DNA of 64,000 nucleotides from Avena insularis (Eukaryota > Streptophyta > Magnoliopsida > Poales > Poaceae): positions 87,775,285 to 87,839,284 of the forward strand of contig CM042694.1 of NCBI GenBank assembly GCA_023614405.1. Reading direction: 5' to 3'. The notes below the pieces were generated by a model, which saw nothing but the letters and a program-made list of their open reading frames with translations, made no database searches and was not told the origin of the DNA. The stretch's first letter is position 1; the number at the start of each line of letters is the position of its first letter. The position numbers and the translations under genes were made by a program. This document shows positions 10,870-21,383 of the stretch, piece by piece.

Positions 10870-12379
10870 TGATACGTCCATTTTGCATCACTATTCTATG
10901 TCTTAATTCACTATTATTCATTGATATATTTCGTATTGAGAGGTGATACTTATGTTATTTCATCTGTTTTTGCATGGTTGATGACTTTTCGAGCATGGAC
11001 CGCTGCAGTCAGGATTCTGATGGAAAATGTGCTGTTTGGAGGCAAAATTCGTGAAGATCAGAAAATCCGGGAAAATATACGGAAAATCCTATTTTTCCAG
11101 AAGACTAAGGATACCAGAAGACGGAGTGGAGATGGGCCACAGGGGGCCCACACCATCCCATGGTGCGGCGACCCTAGTAGCGCCAGGAGGTGGTGTGGCC
11201 ACCCTGGCCCACTCCAGCCTCTCCCCTCTGGCGTATATCATCCTCCCGAAACCCTAAGACTCGGGGAGCGACCATAGAAAGATTCCGCCGCCTCTGCGGG
11301 GCGGAAAACACCGTGAGAGAAAGATCTCTCCGGCAGACAGATTTCTGCCGAGGGAATTCTTTCCCGGAGAGGGAAGACCATCGCCATCAACACCACCATC
11401 AAGCTGGACTTCATCGGGATCATCATCATCACCACCATCACCACCATCATCACCATCAGCACCCTCATCACCATCTCCATATTGCTATAACAATTGTGTT
11501 GAATCTTGCATAGTTCATAGGGGAAACTTTCCTGGTGTTGATTACTCTTTGTAGTTGATGCTATTGAGTGAACCATTGAATTATTGTTTATGTTCAGATT
11601 GTTATACATCATTATTCCATCTCTGATCATGATCCATATGATGTCTTGTGAGTAGTTCGTTTTGTTCTTGAGGACATGGGAGAAGTCTTGTTGTTAGTAG
11701 TGGAGTTGTGTTGAGAAAGATTCAATAGATTGTTATTTAAGTTGTGGTGTACTTCTTCTAGTGGTGTCATGTGAACGTCGACTACATGACACTTCACCTA
11801 TATGGGCCTAGGGGAATGCATTATGTATTTGGCTACTAATCATAGGGGTTGCCGGAGTGACAGAAACCTGAACCCCCGTTAGGAAACCATTGCACAAGGG
11901 ACGTAAGGGTCTTAGAGTTTAAAGCGTGGTTAGGTTTATACCTTAGTTACTTTCTTGTACTTACAGATGTTTGCAAGGGGTATAATCATATGTATTAGTC
12001 TTGGATGGGGCGGTACATTAGCACAGGTTCACCCACACAACACTTAGCAAGCTAAAGAAGATTAATCAACTATATGAAGCGAAAGCACTTGACATTCTTC
12101 CCATGTGTCCTCGAGAACGTTTGGTCATCTTAAGTAATACAATCGGCTTCTCCTTTGCTGCATAAAGGATTGGGCCACTTGCTGCATTTATTCCTACTAT
12201 ATTTTATTTACTCGTACTTTGTTTACATGCTTTATCAAAAACCCCTAAAAATCCGTTTGCTAAGTATTTGCAGAGAATTCCTGATCCATACCACTAGCCA
12301 AAGACCTGCTCCTCGTTGGGTTCGACACTCTTACTTATCGAAAATACTGCGATACACCTCCTATACTTGTGGGTCATCA
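10870..12379 (+). repeat. 5' LTR of G2
   Basis: Begins TGATACGTCCATTTTGCATC and ends CTTGTGGGTCATCA, 1510 bp. The start is confirmed by the second copy at 19994. It contains a GC-rich inverted repeat (arms 11148-11157 and 11189-11198), a weak TATA-like GTATATCA near 11231, a CAT/CAC microsatellite, and the word CCTCGTTGGGTTCGACACTC near its end, which I know from many Triticeae gypsy LTRs. Confidence 0.88.
11417..11481 (+). repeat. CAT/CAC trinucleotide microsatellite in the LTR
   Basis: About 65 bp of ATC/ACC triplets (GATCATCATCATCACCACC...). In one frame it reads as a histidine run, which explains a histidine-rich ORF here that is not a gene. Confidence 0.85.
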
Positions 12380-12390
12380 AGACTATTTTC

Positions 12391-12409
12391 TAGCGCTGTT
12401 GCCAGGGAG
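12391..12409 (+). other. Primer-binding site of G2 (Asp-tRNA type)
   Basis: TAGCGCTGTTGCCAGGGAG, compared with the usual TGGCGCCGTTGCCGGGGA: three transitions (two G-to-A, one C-to-T). It begins 12 bases after the LTR end, behind GACTATTTTC as in related elements. Confidence 0.75.
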
Positions 12410-12493
12410 TGATGCACTATTGGAGAGTGGAACTGGTAAAGGAAACTTCTACTGTGAGTATTGTTTACTTCTGTTAGTTGCGTTATTCGTGTT

Positions 12494-14017
12494 ATGGATA
12501 ATTCGCTGAGTTTCTTATTTGGTAATGCTACTACCACTGTTAAGGTAGTAGATAAACCACCACCTGCTGAGAATGATGTTTTCAAAATACCTACAAGAAT
12601 TATTGATCGTGTTATGGATAACTACTATGTTGGGGATGGAACTGTCCATCCCGGTGATCATTTACTCTTTATACACGAATTATGCGGGTTGTTCAAGTAT
12701 GCAGGTATTACTATAGATCAAGTCAAGAAGAAGTTATTCTCATTATCACTGAAAGGAAGAGCTGAGGAATGGTATAAGCTGCTAAAGAATGGTCAAGCTC
12801 TAGAATGGGAGGAAATAGTGCGTCTCTTTTATTCAAAGTTTTATCCTCCTGGTGAGATTCATAAAGATCGGAATCAAATATACAACTTTTGGCCTCTTGA
12901 TGGAGAGAGTACAGCTCAAGCTTGGGGGAGATTGAAGTTACTAATGCTCAAATGTCCCATTCATGAGCTCCCCAACAATATTATTATCAATAACTTTTAT
13001 GCAAGTCTCCCTCTACATGATAAAGATTTATTGGATGCTTCTTGTGCTGGATCATTCACTCACATGGAAGAAGAAGCTAAATGGGATCTTCTGGACCGTA
13101 TTCAAGACAATGCTGAAGCTTGGGAGAATGACAAAGGTAGAAAGTCAAGTATAAATTATGATTATGAATGCATTGAATCTTTTATGGGAACCGATGACTT
13201 TCAAAATATTAGTAATATTTATGGTCTTGATTTGCATGTTATTACGAATTGCTTTAGAGCTTTTGCTTACTATATCAAAATACCAAAAAGGGGATGGAAC
13301 AAATACCATGCACCTTACAAAGATATTGTTGATTATGCTCCTATTGGAAGTGCTGAGTATTGCATTATTGACCCCATCTTACCCGAACCTTATATCGAGA
13401 AGATTCCCTTCTCCAAAAAGGTAAAGGACCATCCTATGATAACTAATGTAATTACCAAAAGTGAAAAAAGAACTGTAAAACCTGATGAACAAATAAACAT
13501 TGAACCTGTGGTAGCAATTGTGAAAGACCTTGTCACTAAAAGCGTAGAAGATGGGCACATAGTCTTTTGTGAGGATGCTTCTAATATTGTTTCACATCCC
13601 AATAGAACTAAAAAGGCTAGTGTTCCTGTGCTTTCTGTTAGAATTGGTGATCATTGCTATTATGGTTTATTTTATATTGGTGCAAGTTCCAGTGCTATTC
13701 CTTATGAGCTTTACAGAGAAATTATGCATGAAATCAGTCCTTACGAGTTGGAAGAGATTGATGTGGTTATTCACCTTGCTAATAGAGAGACCATCTGTCC
13801 AATTGGTATTGTACGAGACGTGGAAGTTCTTTGTGGTAAGATTAAGTACCCTGCTGATTTTCTACTACTTGGTTCGGCTGCTAGTAAAACCTACCCTATC
13901 ATTTTTGGTAGACCTTTCTTGAGTACTTGTGGAGCTATTATTGATTGCAAGAGGGAAAAAATCTTGACTAAGTTTGATGGGGAATCTTATGAGTTTAAAT
14001 TTTTCGAATTTTGCTAA
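12494..14017 (+). pseudogene. gag-protease portion of G2 polyprotein
   Basis: I take ATG 12494 (MDNSLSFLFGN) rather than the one at 12461, because the former is the family-like start. Residues about 75-180 form a retrotransposon gag domain (LKGRAEEWYKLL, YSKFYPPGEIHKDRN). No zinc knuckle follows. Residues about 380-500 form a retropepsin-like domain (VPVLSVRIGDH, CPIGIVRDVEVLCG, PIIFGRPFLSTCGA). The catalytic D-x-G is FYIGASSSAIP here: TAT stands where GAT is expected, so the active-site Asp is Tyr. The frame ends at 14017 because of one extra A near 13997-13999. Reading one base further on continues directly into pol, so gag and pol were one ORF of about 1570 codons ending at 17228. Confidence 0.8.
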
Positions 14018-15293
14018 AGAACCTTGCGAAGAGGAAACCCATAATGAGGATTTTAGGGTTGGACAACTTGCTTCTATTTCTCTTGCTCCTAACAATGCTT
14101 TGCAGCAATTTATGAAAGATCATGAAAGTGAAATCTTCATGGAAGAAAGGAATGAGATTGACAGGATTCTCCGTGATCAACCTATGATGCTTAAGCACGA
14201 CTTGCCTGTAGAAGACTTGGGTACCATGATGCTACCTAAAAAGGATCCGGTTTTCGATCTAAAACCTCTCCATGATGATCTTAAATATGCTTATATTGAT
14301 GATAAAAAGATATATCCTGTTATTGTTAGCGCTAAACTTTTAGGGAAGGAAGAAGAAAGGTTATTGGAAGTTTTGAGGAAACATCGAGGAGCTATGGGCT
14401 ATACTCTGGATGATTTAAAAGGGATTTCACCTACTATATGTCAGCATTCTATCAACATAGAACCAGATGCGAAGCCAGTAGTGGAGCACCAATGATGTTT
14501 AAATCCTAGGATGAAGGAAGTGGTAAGGAATGAGGTATTGAAACTCCTTGATGTTGGTATTATTTACCCTATTGCTAATAGTGAATGGGTTAGTCCTGCT
14601 CATTGTGTTCCTAAAAAGGGAGGTATTACCGTTGTCCCTAATGATAATGATGAGCTTATTCCTCAAATAATAGTGGTAGGCTATAGGATGTGCATCGATT
14701 TTAGGAAAATCAATAAAGTTACTAAGAAATATCACTACCCGCTTCCTTTTATTGATCAAATGTTGGAAAGGTTGTCTAAAAAGACCCATTTTTGTTTTCT
14801 TGATGGTTATTCTGGTTTCTATCAAATTGCTGTTAAACAAAAAGATCAAGAAAAAACTACTTTTACTTGCCCTTATGGAACTTATGCTTATAGACGTATG
14901 CCTTTTGGTTTATGTAATGCTCCTGCTACTTTCCAAAGGTGCATGTCTGCTATCTTTCATCGTTTTTGTGAGGAAATTGTAGAAGTGTTCATGGATGACT
15001 TTTCTGTCTATGGAACTTCTTTGGATAATTTTCTGCACAACCTTGATAAAGTTTTGCAGAGATGTGAAGAAACTAATCTTGTTCTTAATTGGGAGAAATG
15101 CCACTTCATGGTTAATGAAGGGATTGTTCTTGGGCATAAAGTTTCTCAAAGAGGCATAGAAGTTGATAGAGCTAAGGTTGAGGCAATTGAGAAGATGCCA
15201 TGTCCAAGAGACATGAAAGGTATTCGTAGTATCCTTGGTCATGCTGGTTTCTATAGGAGGTTGATTAAAGACTTCTCTAGGATATCAAAACCA
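14018..15293 (+). pseudogene. Reverse transcriptase portion of G2 pol
   Basis: Open in frame from 13974 to 14495, then again from 14511 to 15302. TGA at 14493-14495 interrupts EHQ|RRLNP-like sequence: TGATGT stands where CGACGT would restore two Arg codons, consistent with two C-to-T changes at CpG. The RT domain has CIDFRKINKVTKK, PLPFIDQMLERL, FLDGYSGFYQIAV, YRRMPFGLCNAPATFQRCM and the catalytic FMDD at 14988-14999. It would copy element RNA into DNA inside the particle. A 22-bp tandem duplication (15272-15293 and 15294-15315) then shifts the frame and brings in a stop at 15300-15302. Confidence 0.88.
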
Positions 15294-15790
15294 CTTCTCT
15301 AGGATATCAAAACCTCTCACTGATCTTCTTCAAAAAGATGTACCCTTCGTTTTTTATGATGATTGTAGGGAAGCTTTTGAAACTCTTAAGAAGGCTTTAA
15401 CTACAGCCACATTTGTTCAACCACCTGATTGGAGTTTACCCTTTGAAATAATGTGTGATGCTAGTGATTTTGCTGTAGGGGCTGTCCTTGGGCAACGTAT
15501 TGATAAAAAGTTAAACGTTATCCATTATGCTAGTAAGACTCTAGACGCTGCTCAAAGGAATTATGCCACTACTGAAAAGGAATTTCTAGCTGTTGTTTTT
15601 GCCTGTGATAAGTTTAGGCCCTATATTGTGGACTCAAAAGTAACCATTCATACTGATCATGCTGCTATTAAATATCTTATGATGAAGAAGGACGCTAAGC
15701 CTAGGCTTATTAGATGGGTACTGCTTTTACAAGAGTTTGATCTACATATAGTAGATAGGAAGGGTGCTGAAAACCACATGGTGATAATTT
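15294..15790 (+). pseudogene. RNase H portion of G2 pol
   Basis: After the 22-bp duplication the reading continues one frame over: [11 protein letters not shown], then [17 protein letters not shown] (first catalytic Asp at 15457), [19 protein letters not shown] (catalytic Glu) and [12 protein letters not shown] (catalytic Asp). This is the gypsy RNase H fold that removes the RNA template. The domain itself has no stop. Near 15780-15790 one base is missing relative to the family reading (DNLS-LENI), which returns the reading to the RT frame; the +22 and -1 changes cancel. Confidence 0.85.
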
Positions 15791-17228
15791 ATCTCATTTG
15801 GAAAACATCTCTTTTGACCCTATGCCTGTTAATGATAGTTTCCTAAATGAACAGTTAGCTGCAGTAGGGGTGAGCTCGCGAGGAAGCCCTTGGTTTGCTG
15901 ATTATGCTAACTTTATTGTCTCCAAGTATTTGCCTCCAACTTTTACAGCTCAACAAAGAAGAAAGTTCTTCTATGATTTGAGGCATTATTTTTGGGATGA
16001 CCCACACTTATACAAAGAAGGAGTGGATGGTATTATGCGAAGATGTGTTCCAGAATATGAACAAAAGGAGATATTGCGTAAATGTCATGGTAGTGCCTAT
16101 CGAGGACATCATGCAGGAGATAGAACCGCGCAAAAGGTACTACAATCAGGTTTCTACTGGCCTACCTTTTTTAAAGATGCAAGAAAATTTGTTTTATCTT
16201 GTGATGAATGTCAGCATGTTGGTAATATTTCTAGACGCAATGAAATGCCTATAAACTACTCTCTAGTTATTGAACCTTTTGATTGTTGGGGATTTGATTT
16301 TATGGGCCCTTTCCCTCCTTTGAAAGGCTACACTCATATTCTTGTTGCCGTTGATTATGTTACTAAGTGGGTAGAAGCCATTCCTACAAAGAGTGCTGAC
16401 GGGGAGACTTCACTAAAAATGCTTAAGGATATTATCTTTCCTAGGTTTGGGGTGCCTAGGTATCTCATGACTGATGGGGGTTCTCATTTCATTCATGGTG
16501 GTTTTAGGAAGACCCTTGCTAAATATGATGTTAATCATAGAATTGCTTCAGCTTATCACCCCCAAACTAGCGGGCAAGTAGAGTTATCAAATAGAGAAAT
16601 TAAATCTATCTTGCAAAAGACTGTTAATAGGTCTAGAAAAAACTAGGCTAAGAAGTTGAATGATGCTTTATGGGCTTATAGATCTGCTTACAAAAATCCT
16701 ATGGGAATGTCTCCTTGTAAAATGGTTTTTGGGAAAGCTTGCCACCTACCCTTAGAATTAGAACACAAAGCTTACTAGGCAGTGAAAGAACTAAATAGAG
16801 ATTGTAAGCTCGCCGGTGAGAAAAGATTATTTGACTTAAGTTCTTTAGATGAATGGAGGAGTGAAGCCTATGAGAATGCTAGGCTCTTTAAGGAAAAAGT
16901 TAAAAGATAGCATGACAAGCGAATACTTAAGAGAGAATTTCATGTTGGTGAGAAAGTTCTATTGTATAGGTCTCGTCTCAGATTTTTTGCAGGTAAGCTA
17001 CTATCAAAATGGGAAGGACCTTTCATCATTGAAGAAGTATACCATTCAGGAGCAATAAAAATTTCTTCTCTAAAAGATAATACTACACAAGTAGTGAATG
17101 GACAGCGACTCAAACACTATATTGCTGGAGATTCTTACAATGAAGATGTTGATGCCTTTCAAGTTATAACTCCGGAGAAATTCATCGAGGACCAAATTCA
17201 GAGACCTGCAGAGTCTGTTTTCAAATAG
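15791..17228 (+). pseudogene. Integrase portion of G2 pol
   Basis: Zinc-binding HHCC region (CHGSAYRGHHAG ... SCDECQHVGN), then the core with Asp in GFDFMGPFP (16296-16298), Asp in MTDGGSHF (16473-16475) and Glu in SGQVELSNREI (16581-16583). The last two are 35 residues apart, as in DD35E integrases. The C-terminal GPY/F-like part (LLSKWEGPFIIEEVYHSGAIKI) lies at about 17000-17075. Three TAG stops, at 16644, 16776 and 16908, all stand where family members have Trp (TGG). No clear chromodomain. The frame ends at 17226-17228. It would insert element cDNA into the genome but cannot be made from this copy without readthrough. Confidence 0.88.
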
Positions 17229-17566
17229 GTAACAGTTCTGGTAAGAAAAGTTCCGCGAAAATACAATACAACTATATTTTTGCAGTTTTCAGTCGATAAG
17301 GAAAGTTACGAAGCGAAAAAGGGACAGAACCGGAGCCGGGGTAGCCCACACCACCCTGTGGCGCGGGCCCACCCCTAGCCGCGCCACCAGGTGGTGAGGC
17401 CACCCTAGACTCCGCCTCCGACCCGTTTTCACCCAGTACCTCCCTTTTGATATGAAACTTCGTAATATATAACCCCCCGGATTCCCCGAGGTCCGTATAT
17501 CGTGTTTTCGTCGTGTTTTTGTTTCGATCTGTTTCTGCCAGGTAAAATCTCAGATTTGTAGCCTCA
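17229..17566 (+). other. Spacer between pol and the coiled-coil ORF of G2
   Basis: 338 bp without a gene. It contains a GC-rich inverted repeat (arms 17346-17355 and 17390-17399) very like the one in the LTRs, a TATA-like AATATATAAC near 17464, and a possible splice donor CCAG|GTAAAA at 17541. This could be an internal promoter or a splice leader for the next ORF (inference). Confidence 0.45.
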
Positions 17567-18067
17567 ATGTCTTCCACTGGATCAGTTAAGGGAGATTCCT
17601 TGGAAGATATCATCAACCCATACATGAGAGAATTGAAGATTCATCCCAAGGAGTTATTGCTCGAAGGTAGGGAGGTTCGGATTAAAGAGGTTCAAGGCCC
17701 TAAAGGTGAAGGAAGTCTGGAGGATAGGATGGAAGCATTGGAACAAGAAGTCTTTAGGTACAAGAAGATGGCGGGGCGCGAAGTGGATATCATCCATAAG
17801 GTTTGTTCCGAACTCATCATCGAGCACCAAAAGGAGACTGCTGAACTCAAAAACGAAGTCCTCTCACTCTGCCAAACAACGAACGAACTGCAAGCACAGT
17901 TCTATGACGTTCAAAATCAAAACCGTGAGTATGAGGCTAGATTTAAACTCATAAGTGCTGCTGCAAGTTTCAGGATGTTGGAAACCACAATGTCATTTGT
18001 TGATGGGAAGCCTTTACCTTGGAAGACAGATGAAGATGAGAGGATACCACCACCACCAAAGGAGTAA
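17567..18067 (+). CDS. Coiled-coil accessory ORF of G2 (position of env-like ORF)
   Basis: 166 intact codons from ATG 17567 to TAA. Residues 1-45 are a short N-terminal part (SLEDIINPYMRELKIHP). Residues about 50-125 are a heptad-rich amphipathic helix, probably a coiled coil (LEDRMEALEQEVFRYKKM, ETAELKNEVLSLCQTTNELQ). The tail ends in PPPPKE. There is no signal peptide or membrane segment, so it is not an envelope protein as written. It sits between pol and the 3' noncoding region, where Athila-type elements carry an extra ORF. It is the only full-length frame left in an element whose gag-pol is heavily broken. Function unknown; RNA or particle binding through oligomerisation is a guess. Confidence 0.6.
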   Translation: MSSTGSVKGDSLEDIINPYMRELKIHPKELLLEGREVRIKEVQGPKGEGSLEDRMEALEQEVFRYKKMAGREVDIIHKVCSELIIEHQKETAELKNEVLSLCQTTNELQAQFYDVQNQNREYEARFKLISAAASFRMLETTMSFVDGKPLPWKTDEDERIPPPPKE

Positions 18068-19978
18068 TTCGTCATCAGGTTTGGCATCCCCTTGGTTTGT
18101 TCCAAGCTTGGGGGAGTGCCGCGGTATCATATCACTATCTTCTATCTTTTTACCTTATTAGTAGAGTCATATCATGAATAGAGGAGTTATTATGTAGGAT
18201 GGTTTGCCTGATGGAAGTGTCCCCTCTCTCGTTAGATATGTATCCCTTGGTGTGAGTTGCTGTTATGGAATATTAATGAGAAGTTCTATCATCCACTCTT
18301 TTGCATAGCTTATATTAGTTTTCAATTCGTGGTTATATGATTGATCTTGTTGTTAGTATTGATAGCACTCTGGGATCATTGAGTTAATTTAGTTGATTTT
18401 GGCAAACCTGGCTCGGTCAGTAGCAACACCTTTTTTTTGAGAGTTGAAAGAAAAGATAAAAGTACCTTTAAAGAAAAATAATTTCATCATCTTTCTTTCT
18501 TGATTTGCTAATAAGTTTAGTATTCTCTAGTTAAGATCTTTTGTGTTTCCAAGGAAGATTGCATGTTTGTCTTTATCACTTGTATGTTTGTTTGTTTCCT
18601 TCAACTCTTATACTTGCTACCCAGCCTTGCTAGCCAAAAACCTGTACTGAGAGGGTATTCTTCTCATGCATCCACCTCCTTTAAACCAAAACCTTTGCCA
18701 TTTGTGTCCACCATACCTACCTCTTAGCATTATTGCTATTCCAAGTAAATTCTTGTTTTATCTACCTCCCAAATTAAACTTGTTATGTGAAAATTCGTGA
18801 TTAAAGCTCTCACGAACTTGATGGCACACTTTACTTTCTTTCATTTAATAAACTTAAACCACTGGGTCCTTCTTTGTTGCGTATATGCTTGCGCTTTATG
18901 AGTTGAAGTTAGCCGAACCATGTATCACGGGGACCGCTTTCAACACTTTATTTGGTACTTTGTACCTAGTTGATATCATGTTCTTTTGCTTATGGATCCC
19001 GGCAGTGTGAAATAAAAGTGGAACTTGTAAGATCATGGAGTTTATATGTGTGTTAGAGAAACGCCTGGGCCGCTAGCCTAAGCCATGCCTAATCATGGTG
19101 GAAACTTGCAGCATAACTATAGTGAGCATTCTATGAAGCATCCTCAATAAAAACCTATGCAAATAGCAAATAAAAAGATCGCTGAGATGCTCGTTGTCTG
19201 CTTGCCTTGTCATTTTGATTATGGGATAGCTCCCGTGTCATGTGCAAGGGGTACCCCGTTGGCGGTTCTCAATGATACGCATGTATTTACAATGACAAGA
19301 GCTTGCTCGTGACTGAAGTTCAGTAGCATGAGGATCGGTACTCATAAGTAAGGGGCATGAGATTTCAACTTATAACTTGTCAAGCATATCTTCTTAGTTG
19401 TGTCACTTTAACCTTAATCACCTAAAGATGCCTATGATAGGGGCAATGAGAGCTGAAAGCTAGTAAGTATCATAATTTTTGGGAGCTCTTTATGAGACTT
19501 GCAATCCCTGCTTCCCTCTTTGAAGGGCCTTTCTTTTACTTTGTAGTTGAGTCAGTAAACCTACTCCCTTCTATCTCAGCAAGTATTTTGAGTTGTTGTG
19601 TTTCATTCATTCATATGTTGATTTATTCAATCATGTTTCTTATGTTCCCTGTTTTGCACATTGCTCTTACCCTGATGTTTACTACTTTGAAAGCTATCAT
19701 TGAAAAACCAGTTATTTGTGAACTCTAGCAAATTATCAACTATTCTTCGACCAAGAGCTAAGTTTGCCATTACCAATTATGATTCACTTTATGTATCTTT
19801 ATTGTGTTTCCTTTACTTATTACAAGTTGAGTTATATAATAGTGAGTTGTCTTCTATTATGATCTATGTATTTGATGAATGTGATGGTTCTTGTCCGTAT
19901 TCTTTTATCGACTCTTCACTCCATAAACCTAAGGCCATGTTTATTGAGATCAGTTTCGCTTGGGGAGAAGCGAAGTCT
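18068..19978 (+). other. 3' noncoding region of G2
   Basis: 1.9 kb without a credible gene. A polypurine-type word (CCAAGCTTGGGGGAG) lies at about 18100-18115, just after the coiled-coil ORF. About 18640-19530 is the inverted counterpart of about 970-1860 in G1. Short ORFs at 19492-19996 are hydrophobic and lie across this conserved noncoding block; they show no motif. Confidence 0.65.
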
Positions 19979-19993
19979 AAGCTTGGGGGGAGT
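19979..19993 (+). other. Polypurine tract of G2
   Basis: AAGCTTGGGGGGAGT directly before the 3' LTR start TGATACGTCC at 19994; primes plus-strand DNA synthesis in this family. Confidence 0.8.
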
Positions 19994-20270
19994 TGATACG
20001 TCCATTTTGCATCACTATTCTATGTCTTAATTCACTATTATTCATTGATATATTTCGTATTGAGAGGTGATACTTATGTTATTTCATCTGTTTTTGCATT
20101 GTTGATGACTTTTGGAGCATGGACCGCTGCAGTCAGGATTTTGATGGAAAATGTGCTATTTGGAGGCAAAATTCGCGAAGATCAGAAAATCCGGAAAAAT
20201 ATACGAAAAATCCTATTTTTCCAGAAGACTAAGGATGCCAGAAGACGGAGTGGAGATGGGCCACAGGGGG
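19994..20270 (+). repeat. 3' LTR of G2, truncated to 277 bp
   Basis: Matches 10870-11147 with 8 substitutions, then stops matching at GGGCCACAGGGGG. The lost 1.2 kb begins at the foot of the GC-rich inverted repeat. The sequence from 20271 on is unrelated to both the LTR and C1, so a deletion removed the LTR tail together with the distal part of C1. Confidence 0.85.
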
Positions 20271-21383
20271 GAGAATATCATTTTGCGGCCCGAAAGTTGG
20301 GGTGTCCAGGCAACGCAGTACCCGAGTTCCCTGATATCATCCGCGATGACTATAGTTGGTGTGCCAAATGCTCAGAGGGTCTTTTTCGGCACGAATTCAA
20401 CTTTATGTTTCAATACAAAAAATCAGGCTAGCGACCGTCAAGTTGGGCCCCCTGTCAGTTCTCGCCGTTATGTCGCTCCCGTCGCTTAGGTGTCAACTAA
20501 GCTTGCAGCGTTGGCGTCTGCATCCATTACGCGTCTTCTTCTTCCCCGGAGCGGCAATCTGTGGGGCGTCGCAGCCATGGCATAGAGCTGGGACGTGGAC
20601 GAACCTGCTCGGCCCAGATCTCCTCCCTGTAGGCTTGCAGCGTTGGCGCCTCCATTACTCGTCTTCTTCCCCGGAGCGGCAATCTGTGGTCGCGGCCATG
20701 GCGCAGAGCTGGGAAGTGACGAAGCTGCTCGGCCCCGCTCTCCTCCCCATCCCGAGTCAGAGCTCGCCCTCACCATGGACGCACCCATGGCACTGTCGGG
20801 GACGAGAATTGGTTCCCGGTGAGATCTATCACCTTGTCGACCATGCTCGGTTCTATTTTCCTCCTCTAGAATCCGAGCTCGTCATCGCCGTGGTTGCACC
20901 CGCACCAATTCTGCCACCTCTACCGAGGTCTCTATGGTAGCTCAAGTTCTAGGGCTCTCCAAGTTCTGCCATGTTGGGCCTGTAAGTGTTGTTGTATGTT
21001 AAACTAGCAAATCTCGTTTGTTCAAATCTATTGGGCTGTACCAACTTCATTGTGTTTAATTATGAAAGACAAAATATAAATGACTTCTCTCAATTTCTCG
21101 CATAGAAAAATGCACAGCTAATTTCATATTCTCGCAGGAACTGGCCCCACTTGTTGAACCGGCGACACTGCCACGATCTCCATGTAACCACGGTGAGTTC
21201 TCGAACCGAAAGTTGCAGTTACCACGTTTCTTCTGCAGTCATTCCTCTTCCTCAGTCCTTCCTCTGTAGTTTTCCTGGGCGCTTCTTCTTCCTCTGTTCT
21301 GGAACCGTCGGTTCATCTTCTTCTTCCTCTCGAAGGCAGTTCCTTGCAGGCAGTTCCTTTCACCCATTTCCTTGCAGGCATGG
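20271..21383 (+). other. Gene-island DNA upstream of the exonuclease pseudogene
   Basis: GC-rich and CT-rich leader-like DNA with several short ORFs but no recognised domain. It holds a 132-bp tandem duplication (separate entry). Runs such as TTCTTCTTCCTCT near 21300 and the AG at 21376 (CTTGCAG|GCATGG) look like an intron end just before the first exonuclease ATG, so part of this may be 5' UTR and intron. Confidence 0.4.
20501..20750 (+). repeat. 132-bp tandem duplication
   Basis: GCTTGCAGCGTTGGCG begins at 20501 and again at 20633. Shared words follow in order (CCCCGGAGCGGCAATCTGTG, GCCATGGC, GAGCTGGGA, CTGCTCGGCCC). The second copy has small deletions. Each copy carries an ATG in GCCATGGC, so an original start region may have been doubled. 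Confidence 0.75.

Larger units (their letters stand above)
10870..20270 (+). mobile_element. Ty3/gypsy element G2 (Athila-like), decayed, 3' truncated
   Basis: 5' LTR 10870-12379, Asp-tRNA-type primer site, gag-protease-RT-RNase H-integrase in the gypsy order, a coiled-coil ORF, 1.9 kb of noncoding sequence, polypurine tract 19979-19993 and the first 277 bp of the 3' LTR. The RT word VEVFMDDFSVYG and the gag start MDNSLSFLFGN fit the Athila lineage of plant gypsy elements. The two LTRs differ at 8 of 277 positions by eye (about 3%), six of them transitions, which suggests roughly one million years since insertion (inference). The coding region carries three frameshifts and four stops. G2 sits in C1. 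Confidence 0.88.

Noticed and set aside
11190..11513. Histidine-rich protein gene
   Set aside because: The histidine run is a CAT/CAC microsatellite inside the G2 LTR.
19492..19996. Two small hydrophobic plus-strand ORFs before the G2 3' LTR
   Set aside because: They lie across the noncoding block shared with G1, where the corresponding frames are not open.
20356..20940. 194-codon ORF upstream of the exonuclease remnant
   Set aside because: Pro/Leu/Ser-rich composition, no motif, and it runs through a 132-bp tandem duplication; probably chance openness in GC-rich DNA.
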